A stretch of DNA of 64,000 bases from Clostridiales bacterium (GCA_018366495.1 JAGZHZ010000003.1:73027-137026), one strand, 5' to 3'; positions 17,670 to 26,838 are shown, numbered from the stretch's first letter. Numbers and translations are program-made. Notes: generated from the sequence alone by a model not told the origin.

Positions 17670-17692
17670 AATTTTGTTTCCTTCCTTTTTTT

Positions 17693-18709
17693 CTATTCAT
17701 CAGGCAAAATAACCGGAATTTCATTTTCTTTCTTTATTTCATTTTCTTTCTTTTCTTCCGAACAAATTATAATCGCCTGGCGTTCCATATCGTTATAATG
17801 GCGTTCAAACGCCGTTCTGTCATAGTCTACAATGCCTCTTAAAGGATCGCAAACTTTTACTGTGTCATTTTTCAGACTGAACCCCGTTAAGACCATACAA
17901 TGCTCATTTCCAGGCCATGTCACCTGTTCTCCATCAATTTCCCAAGAACCAATTTCTACTATCTCCTGGTCAATATACATACTTCCCCATACAATAACAG
18001 GATATCCATAGCGGAGTGCTTCATACAAATCTTCAAATTTTGTCCCTGTCAGGTCAATCGCTCTCTTATCCGTTTTTTGTTCCTCCAGATATTGATTCGC
18101 TGCATCGGCAAGAACAGGGGCAAAACATCCAAATGCTTCCGGAGATCTGGGATCTCCCCAGAAAATTTCACGATAGCTTTCAGAGGCTGGCTCGCCTTTT
18201 TTCAGATACTGATCAGATAATTCTCCGATTGTCACATCAAATCCTTCATAGTTCAATACCATTGTCATGGAAGTCACTTCACACCCAGTTGGAAAATCTG
18301 GATACTGTGCAAGAGGATATACACCAATCCAAATCTCATCTGAATCATTTCTCTCCGGCTTGACCTTCTCTCCCTTATTTTTTTCCAGAAGATCAATCCG
18401 TTTCGGATCAGCGCCTTCCATTATCTGTTCATCAAAATTCCAGAGGTATTCTAAAGATTCCGGCTTACTATATGTTTCCAGTTCTTCTGATTCCTCATAA
18501 AATTCTTCTTCGCCATAATTATAGTATTCTTCCCGCACAATCCACTCCTCTTCTTCTAATGTATCATATTCTTCTGGATTATATTCTTCCCACGGCATTT
18601 CGGCTTCTTCTGCACAGACAGTTTCTGCTTTGCCGCCTGAAAGAGGAAAGTCAAATGCGGACAGCAGCACCATTCCTCCTGCCAATATATAAATTATCTT
18701 TTTTTTCAT
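17693..18709 (-). CDS. Secreted C39-like cysteine peptidase domain protein
   Basis: 338 residues. An N-terminal signal peptide (KKKIIYILAGG.., cleavage probably near the 'CAEEAE' region) is followed by a striking Glu/Tyr-rich acidic stretch (about 38-85) and then a papain-like peptidase C39_2 domain. The likely catalytic Cys is in 'FPTGCEVTSMTM', His in 'GNEHCMVLTGF' and Asp in 'VCDPLRG'. The start is the ATG at 18709 with AAAGGA upstream. Substrate unknown; relatives in Firmicutes are extracellular or wall-bound. It lies directly upstream of pepV. The C-terminus ends in a short Glu/Lys/Ile-rich repeat ('KKENEIKKENEI'). Confidence 0.85.
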   Translation of the reverse strand: MKKKIIYILAGGMVLLSAFDFPLSGGKAETVCAEEAEMPWEEYNPEEYDTLEEEEWIVREEYYNYGEEEFYEESEELETYSKPESLEYLWNFDEQIMEGADPKRIDLLEKNKGEKVKPERNDSDEIWIGVYPLAQYPDFPTGCEVTSMTMVLNYEGFDVTIGELSDQYLKKGEPASESYREIFWGDPRSPEAFGCFAPVLADAANQYLEEQKTDKRAIDLTGTKFEDLYEALRYGYPVIVWGSMYIDQEIVEIGSWEIDGEQVTWPGNEHCMVLTGFSLKNDTVKVCDPLRGIVDYDRTAFERHYNDMERQAIIICSEEKKENEIKKENEIPVILPDE

Positions 18710-18870
18710 ATTCTTTGGTCCTTTCTCAGAAAATATTTTGCTCTTGTTGTCTCGCTCTCTTTCCCTCAAAAGTATACCTTTTGGAAAATCATCAGTTTTA
18801 GCGCTGATTTCCTATAAAAGAAAAATATCCTTCATTTCATGCGCAAGCTTGTGGGATTTACGCCGTAGAT

Positions 18871-19749
18871 TTATAACATTTTCATTTTTTCTGCTAAAGC
18901 ATGAATATATGCCGGTGTTGTGCCGCAGCATCCTCCAACAATCCATGCTCCTTCTCTTATCAGCCGGATCATCGCCTCTGCAAATGCTTCTTCTCCCATA
19001 GTGTATACCGCTGTTCCTTTCTCATCAATTGTCGGCATTCCGGCATTTGGTTTTACAAGAACTGGAACTTCTGCGACTTTTTTCATACCGCGTACAACGG
19101 CTTCCAGCTGGTCAGGCCCTACGGAACAGTTTAATCCAACAGCATCCGCTCCCATTGCCTGAAGAGACTCCATTGCTTCCACCGCACTGCCTCCAAAAAA
19201 TCCTGTTCCATCCGCGCTGACGGTCATACTGCACATCATCGGCAGATCGCAGACAGCTCTTGCTGCATCAAGCGCTGCCATCGTCTCTTCTATGCTGATC
19301 ATTGTCTCAGCCACAAGCAGATCAACCCCGGCATTCGCAAGGCTTGTAATCTGCTCTTTATAGACATCAAATAATTCTTCATATGTAATTGTTCCATTTT
19401 CCCCGACCGTCTTTCCAGTCGTTGTCAGGTCTCCGGCAATCAGCGCCTGCCCCTGTGCAGCTTCCCGGGAAATATGGACTAATCGTTCATTGTATTCTTC
19501 CACTTTTTTTTCCAGCCCGTATCCCTCAAGTCCGATCCGATTCGCTGAAAAAGTAGGTGCATACAAAATCTGGCTTCCTGCTTTTTGATATTCTCTTTGA
19601 AGTTGAATCAATACATCTTGATGTTCTAAAATCCAAGATTCTGCGCAGATTCCCCTCGGCATTCCACAGGAAAGCAGATTGGAGCCTGTTGCTCCGTCCA
19701 GCAGAACCGGTTTCCATCTGACCAGTTCATTCCACTCTTCTCTCGTCAT
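18871..19749 (-). CDS. Homocysteine S-methyltransferase family protein
   Basis: 292 residues, one TIM-barrel domain. The zinc-binding cysteines are in 'VGLNCSVGP' and 'GGCCGTTP', and the N-terminal 'LLDGATGSNL' is typical. It could methylate homocysteine to methionine from S-methylmethionine or a folate donor; a MetH-type cobalamin domain is absent here and may be encoded elsewhere. It lies 18 bases after hom, so methionine synthesis from aspartate semialdehyde via homoserine is the likely context. Confidence 0.88.
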   Translation of the reverse strand: MTREEWNELVRWKPVLLDGATGSNLLSCGMPRGICAESWILEHQDVLIQLQREYQKAGSQILYAPTFSANRIGLEGYGLEKKVEEYNERLVHISREAAQGQALIAGDLTTTGKTVGENGTITYEELFDVYKEQITSLANAGVDLLVAETMISIEETMAALDAARAVCDLPMMCSMTVSADGTGFFGGSAVEAMESLQAMGADAVGLNCSVGPDQLEAVVRGMKKVAEVPVLVKPNAGMPTIDEKGTAVYTMGEEAFAEAMIRLIREGAWIVGGCCGTTPAYIHALAEKMKML

Positions 19750-19767
19750 AAAATTCTTCCTTTTCTT

Positions 19768-21066
19768 CTATTCTTCTGGATTATAGACACGGATAATGCT
19801 GGAAATCTCCTTGATTATTGACATTCCCTCCAGAATCGTCACAGAATCTCGAATATTCTTTTCGCGCACTTCATCTGTAATCACCACTAATTCTGCGCAG
19901 TCTTTTACTGCTTTTTTCTGCACAATCTGTGCAATGCTGACCTGATTATTTCCAAACACTGCCGCTATATTTGCAAGAACGCCAGGACGATTAAGCACCT
20001 GTATTCTCAGAAAATAGCTGTTGCAGATCTCTTCCATCTTTTTGATCGGAATATTTTTATAACAGGTACATCCGATTCTTCCATTGCAGGAATGGAGAAT
20101 ATTGCGTGCTACGTCGATCACATCTCCGGCAACTGCACTGCCCGTAGGCAGCTCACCGGCTCCTCTTCCATAAAACATCGTATCTCCCACAGCGTCTCCG
20201 TGCACAAACACAGCATTAAAAGAATCTCTCACAGAAGCAAGTGCATGATTGCTTGGTATCAGCATTGGATGCACCCGGACTTCAATTCCGTCCGGCGTGT
20301 TTTTCGCTACTCCAAGCAGTTTGATGTCGCATCCCATCTCTTTTGCATATCGGATATCATCTGCTGAAATCTTTGTGATGCCCTCTGTATACACATCTTG
20401 AAACGTAACTCTCGTATTGAAAGCGCTTGATGCCATGATCGCCATTTTTCTTCCGGCATCAAGTCCCTCAATGTCCGCCGTCGGATCTGCCTCAGCATAT
20501 CCTAAATCCTGCGCCATTTTCAGAGCATCTGCGAAGTCCATCCCATTTTCTGTCATCTTTGTCAGGATAAAATTGGTTGTTCCATTTACAATTCCCATCA
20601 CTTCTGTCAGATTATTTCCCGCAAGGCACTGCTTTAAAGGACGAATAATCGGAATTCCTCCGGCAACTGCAGCCTCAAACAAAAAGTCTCTTCCATATTT
20701 CTGAGCCGTTTCAAACAGCTCTTTTCCATCCTCTGCAATCAAATCTTTATTTGCCGAAACCACATGTTTCCCATGACGGAAAGCTTCTAGAATATACGTT
20801 CTCGCCGGTTCCAGTCCGCCCATCACTTCAATTACGATCTGGATCTGCGGATCATCCATAATTTCCTGAAAAGAATCCGTCAATAATTCTCCTGGAATTC
20901 CCTTTCGTTCTTTTTTAATATCCCTGACCAAAATTTTGACAATTTCAAGCTGGGCCCCAATCTTATTGATCATCTCATCTTTCTGTCCTGACAGTATCTT
21001 ATAGACTCCTGTTCCAACTGTTCCGACGCCGAGCAGAGCTATTTTTATCTTTTTTGGAATTTCCAT
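19768..21066 (-). CDS. hom: Homoserine dehydrogenase
   Basis: 432 residues. It reduces aspartate semialdehyde to homoserine. The N-terminal NAD(P) fold has 'LLGVGTVGTGVY', the catalytic domain has 'GIVNGTTNFIL' and 'YAEADPTADIEGLDAGRK', and a C-terminal ACT domain (about 355-432, starting 'YFLRIQVLNRPGVLA') probably binds a feedback inhibitor such as threonine. The start is either ATG 21066 or the GTG two codons earlier; AAGGA lies 4 bases from the GTG and 10 from the ATG. The SseB-gene terminator lies directly upstream, so hom may depend on a weak promoter there. Confidence 0.95.
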   Translation of the reverse strand: MEIPKKIKIALLGVGTVGTGVYKILSGQKDEMINKIGAQLEIVKILVRDIKKERKGIPGELLTDSFQEIMDDPQIQIVIEVMGGLEPARTYILEAFRHGKHVVSANKDLIAEDGKELFETAQKYGRDFLFEAAVAGGIPIIRPLKQCLAGNNLTEVMGIVNGTTNFILTKMTENGMDFADALKMAQDLGYAEADPTADIEGLDAGRKMAIMASSAFNTRVTFQDVYTEGITKISADDIRYAKEMGCDIKLLGVAKNTPDGIEVRVHPMLIPSNHALASVRDSFNAVFVHGDAVGDTMFYGRGAGELPTGSAVAGDVIDVARNILHSCNGRIGCTCYKNIPIKKMEEICNSYFLRIQVLNRPGVLANIAAVFGNNQVSIAQIVQKKAVKDCAELVVITDEVREKNIRDSVTILEGMSIIKEISSIIRVYNPEE

Positions 21067-21103
21067 CTTCACTCGTTCCTTTCTGTAAAAGAATCTTTTT
21101 TTT

Positions 21104-21148
21104 AAAAAAGAATCGTTACAGTCCTGTCAAAGATTATAACGACTCTTT
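21104..21148 (-). terminator. Terminator of the SseB-domain gene
   Basis: Stem AGAGTCGTTA / TAACGATTCT (one G-U pair) followed by TTTTTT on the minus strand, right after the stop at 21160. Confidence 0.8.
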
Positions 21149-21159
21149 TCTCTTACTTT

Positions 21160-22227
21160 TTATTTTTCAAACCGTTTTGCTAATAAAGGCAGCTGCTCTT
21201 TCTTCAAAAACAGGTTGCATCCCAGCGGATTCAGAACAATTCCGACGCCGTTTCCGATAAATCCTGACAGCTTGTCAAATGTCAGAATCACAGCGCTAAA
21301 CTTCTTTTCTCTGTTATATTTTGCAAACTCCATCAGATCTGTGAATACAGGTAAAATCATACTGTCATCTCGGCCTTTTAAATATGGAATCTGAATATTT
21401 TTCTGATCGTTTCCTGCTTCCGGATCTACTTTAATAAATGGAACAAGAAATCTTCCTGCTACCAGGTTTTTACTCATTTCTTCTTCCAGCTGAGGAAGAC
21501 TTTCTTTCTGGCGTTTGTCTTCTGCTTTTCTTGCTTCCTGCAGGAAATACATACTTGTCAGCTGAAGAGCTGAGTTTTCCACTGCCGCTGCTTTATTTTC
21601 CATCTCCGCAAAGTTTGGTTTTTTACAGATACGGGTCAGTTTAAACATCATGCCTTCTGTTCCATAGTCAAACAGTACATTATCGATTCCCATATAAAAC
21701 AGGCTTGTAAAGAATTGTAAAAACTTTTCATTTTCAACTTTTACGCCTCTTAACTCAATGTTGTTTTCTTTCTGTTTTTCCATTACCTGTCTTAATTTTT
21801 CTTCTGATGTAAAGATCCATGTCATATCATCAAATGTATTTGGATCGCAGAATGCAAATGGAGAATTTGTATATTTTGAGTACGCAACATAAAATGCTTC
21901 CAGTTTTTTCATGCGTTCAATGGAAAGAGTGTAAAAGAAATTTGCCTTTCCCAGTAATACTTTCGCCACGTTCTCCTGTGATTTGATTTTTGCCTCATTA
22001 AAATCTGTGATATGCAGATTTTCTTCTTTCTCTTCCTGTTCGCTTTTTTCCTGCTTTGGCTGCTCTTCTTTCAATTTTGCTATATTTTCTGTCACTTTTT
22101 TATGATGCATAGCTGCCAGACGAAACAGGGCATATGCGTCCTCCATAGACAGCTGATCAAAAGCTTCCTTATCCGGTTTGCTGTTCAGCAATAACTGATT
22201 CAGTTCTTGTAATCGTTCTTTTTTCAT
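21160..22227 (-). CDS. SseB-domain protein, function unknown
   Basis: 355 residues, predicted cytoplasmic, with a Glu/Lys/Gln-rich low-complexity segment near residues 50-70. The C-terminal half ('RFLVPFIKVD', 'IPYLKGRDDSMILPVFTDLMEF', 'GIVLNPLGCNLFL') resembles SseB N-terminal domain proteins, which often occur as uncharacterised proteins in Firmicutes. GAGGAATT precedes the ATG at 22227. An extended -10 promoter (22363-22368) lies upstream, with a possible 15-residue leader ORF between. It has its own terminator, so it is monocistronic. Confidence 0.7.
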   Translation of the reverse strand: MKKERLQELNQLLLNSKPDKEAFDQLSMEDAYALFRLAAMHHKKVTENIAKLKEEQPKQEKSEQEEKEENLHITDFNEAKIKSQENVAKVLLGKANFFYTLSIERMKKLEAFYVAYSKYTNSPFAFCDPNTFDDMTWIFTSEEKLRQVMEKQKENNIELRGVKVENEKFLQFFTSLFYMGIDNVLFDYGTEGMMFKLTRICKKPNFAEMENKAAAVENSALQLTSMYFLQEARKAEDKRQKESLPQLEEEMSKNLVAGRFLVPFIKVDPEAGNDQKNIQIPYLKGRDDSMILPVFTDLMEFAKYNREKKFSAVILTFDKLSGFIGNGVGIVLNPLGCNLFLKKEQLPLLAKRFEK

Positions 22228-22267
22228 AATTCCTCGTTCACTTTCTTAAAATTTTTGTGCTCTTTTT

Positions 22268-22315
22268 TCACATAGTTTCAAAAACGACTGCACACGAAAT
22301 TTTCCGATCCTGCAT
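22268..22315 (-). other. Possible 15-residue leader ORF before the SseB-domain gene
   Basis: ATG at 22315 with AAAGGAG 8 bases upstream opens MQDRKISCAVVFETM, which stops 40 bases before the main start. The ribosome-binding site is better than that of many real genes. The ORF is inside a leader that can also pair GCATCG with CGATGC around this ribosome-binding site. It may be a chance ORF. Confidence 0.3.
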
Positions 22316-22362
22316 CGCTTTGTCTCCTTTGCAAAATCGATTCTTTTTTTTTCGATGCTTCC

Positions 22363-22371
22363 ATTATATCA
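22363..22371 (-). promoter_or_regulatory. Extended -10 promoter of the SseB-domain gene
   Basis: TG-A-TATAAT on the minus strand (TATAAT at 22363-22368), with no convincing -35 box. The rest of the 22228-22528 gap is T-rich and holds only the leader ORF; no mntP terminator was recognised there. Confidence 0.55.
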
Positions 22372-22528
22372 TAGTGTTTTTAATTTCTCCACCCCTCAAT
22401 TTATTTTTCTGATAAAAATCTTTTCTTTTTTTATCTTTTTCTCGTTTATTTCTCTTAGAAATATAAAAAAATATTCTTCTCTTCTCTGCTTTTTGCCCTC
22501 TTCATTTCCATAAAATATCTTTTTTTTA

Positions 22529-23083
22529 TCATAAAATTCCCAAATGTTCCAAAAGAATTTTCAAGCCGATTACAATCAAAATCACGCCTCCCATAATCTC
22601 AGCGCGTGCTTTATAACGAGTTCCAAATACATTTCCGATCCAGATTCCTACTGCTGAAAACAGAAATGTAACACAGCCGATCATACAGACAGCCGGCACA
22701 ATTTCTACCTGTAAAAAAGCAAAAGTCACACCGACTGCAAGCGCATCAATGCTTGTGGCAACTGCAAGTGGAATCATCTCTTTCATTCCAAAAGAACTGT
22801 TTACATTTTCTCCTCCTTTCGATTCACGAATCATCTGAAATCCTATGAGACTTAACAAGATAAATGCGATCCAATGATCAATACTGGAAATAATTTTCTG
22901 AAAACTCACTCCCAAAACATATCCCAAAAGCGGCATTAGTGCCTGAAATCCTCCAAAATAAATCCCAGCTGTCCCAGCTTCTTTGACCGTTGCTTTTTTT
23001 ACAGACAGACCTTTGCAGATAGAAACGGCAAACGCATCCATTGACAATCCCACCGCAAGTATAAACAGTTCCCATAAATTCAT
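22529..23083 (-). CDS. mntP: Manganese efflux pump MntP
   Basis: 184 residues, six predicted membrane helices arranged as two homologous halves. Each half carries a conserved Asp in the motifs '[10 protein letters not shown]' and '[10 protein letters not shown]', which form the Mn2+ path. The identification is strongly supported by the yybP-ykoY manganese riboswitch in its leader (23203-23345). The ribosome-binding site AAAGGAG precedes the ATG at 23083. It exports Mn2+ when the cytoplasmic level is high. Confidence 0.95.
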   Translation of the reverse strand: MNLWELFILAVGLSMDAFAVSICKGLSVKKATVKEAGTAGIYFGGFQALMPLLGYVLGVSFQKIISSIDHWIAFILLSLIGFQMIRESKGGENVNSSFGMKEMIPLAVATSIDALAVGVTFAFLQVEIVPAVCMIGCVTFLFSAVGIWIGNVFGTRYKARAEIMGGVILIVIGLKILLEHLGIL

Positions 23084-23202
23084 ATTTTTTATCTCCTTTG
23101 TCTTTTATTTTTCAAAAATACAGGATGAATCCACTGAAAAAAGTTTAAACTTTTTCTACTATGAGGTGCCGCTTGATCTCCGCCTTTCTATTTTATATAA
23201 AT

Positions 23203-23345
23203 AAAAAAAGAGACTCACAGGACAGTATTTTATACCAGTCCTATGAGTCTCGCTTTTTCAGAACCTGCCAGATTTTCATCATTTTGTTGACAGATCCACA
23301 GTTTTTGCTGCAAGCTACTCCCCCACAGATTTATTTTCGTTGAAA
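23203..23345 (-). promoter_or_regulatory. yybP-ykoY manganese riboswitch with overlapping terminator
   Basis: The leader RNA carries the conserved GGGGAGTAGC element, CTGTCAACA, GGCAGG and a closing P1 helix UGUGGG (23322-23327) / CUCAUA (23242-23247). A strong terminator follows: GAGACTCAtAGGAC pairs with GTCCTgTGAGTCTC (23210-23251), then TTTTTTT. The CUCAUA segment is shared by P1 and the 5' arm of the terminator, so Mn2+ binding should stabilise P1 and prevent termination: an ON switch for mntP. Confidence 0.92.
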
Positions 23346-23373
23346 CATCTCTACTTTTGATTAATTCTTGTCA

Positions 23374-23402
23374 AGAATATCATACTTCTTTTCAGATGTC
23401 AA
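23374..23402 (-). promoter_or_regulatory. Promoter of the riboswitch-mntP transcript
   Basis: TTGACA (23397-23402), 17-base spacer, TATTCT (23374-23379) on the minus strand, between the aspA stop and the aptamer. Confidence 0.7.
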
Positions 23403-23418
23403 TTTGTTTCTGCCTCTT

Positions 23419-24876
23419 CTATCCTAATTTATCTTGTTTTTTCAAGATCAATTCTTTTCCTGAAATTCCAGGTTCTGTCATCTCCATCGGATCTAAGATT
23501 TCATCCAGCTGTTCGGATGTCAGCAATTTCTTCTCTACAATCAGAGAACGAATTGATTTTCCTGTCTTGATTGCTTCTTTTGCCACCTCGGCTGCCGTCT
23601 GGTATCCAACGTGAGGACAGATCGCAGTGATGATTCCGACACTGTTTTCTACCAGTTCTCGGCATCTTGCCTCATTTGCTGTGATTCCCAGTACACAGTT
23701 GTCCACGAACGTCTGAACAGCATATGCCAATGTGTCGATAGACTGAAACAGACAGTAAAAAATAATCGGCTCAAATGCGTTTAATTCCAGCTGTCCTGCC
23801 TCAGCAGCCATTGTAATTGTCATATCATTTCCTATAATGTTAAATGCAACTTGATTGACTACTTCCGGAATAACAGGGTTTACTTTTCCCGGCATGATGG
23901 AAGATCCGTTCTGTTTTGCCGGCAGATTAATTTCGCCAAGACCTGCTCTCGGTCCGGAAGACATCAGACGCAGATCATTTGCAATCTTGGACAATGTTAC
24001 TGCACATGCTTTTACTGCGCCGGACACAGCTACAAAAGAGTCCAAGTTCTGTGTTGCATCAATCAGATCATACGCCTGCACAAAATCCATACCTGAAATC
24101 TGAGACAGATTCGGAACAATTCTTCTGACATACTGTTCGTCTGCGTTCATTCCTGTTCCTACCGCTGTTCCTCCCAGATTGACTGTTCTCATCTCATCCA
24201 TTGCCTTATCCATACGATTGATGTCTCTCATGATCGCAACGGAATATGCCTGAAATTCCTGTCCAAGACGAATCGGCACAGCATCCTGCATCTGTGTTCT
24301 TGCCATTTTAATCACATGATTGAATTCTTCTGCCTTTTTGCACAGAGCTGCATGGAGTCTTCTCAGTTCCTTCTGCGCGTTTTGTAAAAGACGCAGCGAT
24401 GTCATCTTTCCTGCTGTAGGAATTACATCATTTGTAGACTGTCCGTAATTGACATGGTCATTTGGGTTAACAATCGAATAGTCTCCCTTTTCTCCTCCCA
24501 GAATCTCTATTGCACGGTTAGCGATTACTTCATTCGCATTCATATTTAAAGAAGTTCCAGCACCGCCTTGAATCGGATCAACAATAAAAAATTCATGCAG
24601 CTTTCCATCGATAATCTCGTCACATGCCTGCACAATCGCATTTGTTTTCTTTCTCTCCAGAAGTCCAACCTCACAGTTTGTCACAGCACATGCTTTTTTT
24701 ATGTATGCAAGACTGTTAATGATCTCCGGGTGCATGTATAATCCCGTGATTCGGAAATTTTCTGCCGCTCTCATCGACTGTACCCCATAGTACACATCAG
24801 ACGGCACATTTTTCGATCCGATCGAGTCATTTTCCAAACGGTACTCTTTTCCATCCTGGTTTCTTTTTTCAATCAT
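23419..24876 (-). CDS. aspA: Aspartate ammonia-lyase
   Basis: 485 residues. It deaminates aspartate to fumarate. The superfamily signature 'GSSIMPGKVNP' holds the catalytic serine loop, and 'QSTNDVIPTAGK' and 'ARTQMQDAVPIRLG' complete the aspartase/fumarase active site. The latter Met-Gln rather than fumarase's His-like residues favours aspartase. GGAGG precedes the ATG. It is divergent from a LysR regulator with closely overlapping promoters, which probably controls it. Fumarate produced could feed anaerobic respiration or succinate formation. Confidence 0.93.
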   Translation of the reverse strand: MIEKRNQDGKEYRLENDSIGSKNVPSDVYYGVQSMRAAENFRITGLYMHPEIINSLAYIKKACAVTNCEVGLLERKKTNAIVQACDEIIDGKLHEFFIVDPIQGGAGTSLNMNANEVIANRAIEILGGEKGDYSIVNPNDHVNYGQSTNDVIPTAGKMTSLRLLQNAQKELRRLHAALCKKAEEFNHVIKMARTQMQDAVPIRLGQEFQAYSVAIMRDINRMDKAMDEMRTVNLGGTAVGTGMNADEQYVRRIVPNLSQISGMDFVQAYDLIDATQNLDSFVAVSGAVKACAVTLSKIANDLRLMSSGPRAGLGEINLPAKQNGSSIMPGKVNPVIPEVVNQVAFNIIGNDMTITMAAEAGQLELNAFEPIIFYCLFQSIDTLAYAVQTFVDNCVLGITANEARCRELVENSVGIITAICPHVGYQTAAEVAKEAIKTGKSIRSLIVEKKLLTSEQLDEILDPMEMTEPGISGKELILKKQDKLG

Positions 24877-24970
24877 GTTTCTTTCCTCCCAAAATACATT
24901 CTCTTCCCATATTTTTTCTGTTTTATCTTTTCTCTTATGAGTAATATATTATTTCTTTTCTGTTGACTCT

Positions 24971-24999
24971 ATTATATAAAAACCGTATAGTATAATCAA
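24971..24999 (-). promoter_or_regulatory. Promoter of aspA, in the divergent aspA/lysR region
   Basis: TTGATT (24994-24999), 17-base spacer, TATAAT (24971-24976) on the minus strand. A plus-strand TATAAT (24991-24996) for the LysR gene overlaps the -35 of aspA, so the two promoters interleave, as is usual for LysR-target pairs. Confidence 0.65.
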
Positions 25000-25052
25000 A
25001 TACTAATAATTATATAATAATTATAATTTTTAAATTATATGGAGGATGCCCA

Positions 25053-26018
25053 TTGTTTGAAGGAAAAGAATATATTTATGAAGTTTACAAAGAAAAGAGT
25101 TTCTCAAAGGCTGCAAAAAATCTGTATATCTCTCAGCCCTCTTTAAGCGCCTCCGTGCGTCGGATTGAACAAAAATTAGGAACCCCTGTCTTCGACCGGA
25201 GTTCCTCACCAATTCAGCTGACCGAATGTGGTCAGACTTATATCAAAGCAATTCAGGAGATAATGGAGATTGAACGCAGTTTTCAGGATTATCTCGATAA
25301 TCTGCAGCATCTGCAGACCGGTACTCTTTCCATCGGAGGAAGTTCTTTATTTGCCTCCTACGTTCTGCCGCCTCTGATTGCACAATTTACAAAAAAATAT
25401 CCGCTCATCACCATCAATCTTTTAGAAGAGACAACATCAAATTTAGAGCACCTTCTTCTTGAAGGAACGCTGGATCTGATCATCGACAATTTCCAAATTG
25501 AAGACGAATCTCTTCAGAAATATTTTTACCAGCCAGAACACCTTCTGGCTGCCGTTCCGATGAGCTTTCCTGTCAATCAGCATCTGTCCGCTTTTGCCCT
25601 CGACCCGCTTTCCATTCTTTCTGGAAGTTATCTGGATTCTTCTATTCCCTGCGTGCCTTTTCATGTATTCAAAGAAGAACCTTTTCTGTTTCTTAAGCCT
25701 GAGAATGACACGATGCAGCGCGGGATGAAAATTTGTAAAAAATACGGTTTTCAGCCCCATATTCTGCTTCATCTCGATCAGCAGATCACTGCGTACAATA
25801 TTACCTGTTCCGGCATGGGCATCTGTTTTGTCAGTGACACTTTAATCCGCTCTACAAGTCCGCATCCCAATGTCATCTATTACAAACTGGACTTTGAGGA
25901 AAGTGTCCGCAGTATCTGTTTTTATCGAAAACGGAATCGTTATCTCTCTTTTGCCGTCAAAGAATTTTTACATATGGCCTGTACAGATTCTCTTTCAGAC
26001 CAGACTGCACTGTTGTAA
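25053..26018 (+). CDS. LysR family transcriptional regulator
   Basis: 321 residues. The N-terminal winged helix-turn-helix has 'KSFSKAAKNLYISQPSLSASVRRIE' spread over about residues 13-38, and the C-terminal part is a periplasmic-binding-protein-like effector domain. The start is a TTG at 25053, supported by GGAGG 7 bases upstream; no in-frame ATG fits the domain start. It is divergent from aspA and probably regulates it; the effector is unknown. Its 3' end overlaps the convergent HAD gene by 24 bases. Confidence 0.9.
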   Translation: MFEGKEYIYEVYKEKSFSKAAKNLYISQPSLSASVRRIEQKLGTPVFDRSSSPIQLTECGQTYIKAIQEIMEIERSFQDYLDNLQHLQTGTLSIGGSSLFASYVLPPLIAQFTKKYPLITINLLEETTSNLEHLLLEGTLDLIIDNFQIEDESLQKYFYQPEHLLAAVPMSFPVNQHLSAFALDPLSILSGSYLDSSIPCVPFHVFKEEPFLFLKPENDTMQRGMKICKKYGFQPHILLHLDQQITAYNITCSGMGICFVSDTLIRSTSPHPNVIYYKLDFEESVRSICFYRKRNRYLSFAVKEFLHMACTDSLSDQTALL

Positions 26019-26789
26019 AATCCATGCGATGCCGTCTTCCATAACCTTTTTTGTCTGGTAACGGCAGACCGAAGAAACTTCCTGCGGAGCTCCTCCCATT
26101 GCAATACTGTTCGGCACAGCGCAAAGCATCGTCAGATCGTTTGTGCTGTCTCCGACTGCATAACAATTTTCAAGCGGAATATTCAGATACTTTCTCAAAT
26201 ATTCCATCCCCGTTGCCTTCGAATATCCTTTCGGCACAATCTCCATCATTTCATGCTCTCTTTGAATGCAGAAAAATTTTTTTTGCAGCCAGGAAACAGC
26301 TTCTTTCTTGCAGCTGTCTTTTAGAAAATAGAGACAAAATTTGTCAAAGTTCAAAGCCTCTTCTGTCAATAATTCCGGAATTTCTTTTGCTCTTTTTCCC
26401 ATCTCTTTTTTTACCTGAATCACTCTTTTATCTGCAAAGCCGGCATACCCATCAAAGTATACCCCATCATATCCTTCATAAAATGCCGGCACTTTCCATG
26501 TGCGGAATTTTTGCACTGTCTCCAGGCAAAGTTTCTGCGGAAGTCTTTTTTTTAAGAGCCATTCTCCCTGATACCAGATATAAGTCCCGCATCCGCAGAT
26601 ATATCCGTCAAATTCCATCTCCTTTAATTCTTGATCTATGCTGACCCATGTTCTCCCGGTATTGACAACTGCGATATGACCATTTCTCCTCATTTTTCCG
26701 ATTGCTTCTCTTGTACTTTCAGGGATTTTATGCGTATCGTTGTCTATAATCGTACCGTCAATATCAAAAAATACAATTTTTTTCTCCAC
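25995..26789 (-). CDS. Cof-type HAD hydrolase
   Basis: 264 residues. HAD motifs: 'FFDIDGTIID' (nucleophile Asp), 'VVNTGR' (motif II), and 'AVGDSTNDLTML' (motif IV), with a type IIB cap between. Such enzymes dephosphorylate sugar phosphates or nucleotides; the position after deoC suggests a role near nucleoside or pentose phosphate salvage, by context only. The start is the GTG at 26789, 6 bases after GAGGAG; longer starts have no ribosome-binding site. The end overlaps the convergent LysR gene. Confidence 0.88.
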   Translation of the reverse strand: MEKKIVFFDIDGTIIDNDTHKIPESTREAIGKMRRNGHIAVVNTGRTWVSIDQELKEMEFDGYICGCGTYIWYQGEWLLKKRLPQKLCLETVQKFRTWKVPAFYEGYDGVYFDGYAGFADKRVIQVKKEMGKRAKEIPELLTEEALNFDKFCLYFLKDSCKKEAVSWLQKKFFCIQREHEMMEIVPKGYSKATGMEYLRKYLNIPLENCYAVGDSTNDLTMLCAVPNSIAMGGAPQEVSSVCRYQTKKVMEDGIAWILQQCSLV

Positions 26790-26838
26790 TTGTGTCTCCT
26801 CTTTTTTGCCCCGATATTTCAAGTATTTTTCTTTTTGT

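Noticed and set aside
26051..26644. 197-codon plus-strand frame opposite the HAD gene
   Set aside because: Antisense shadow; the HAD motifs on the minus strand are intact.
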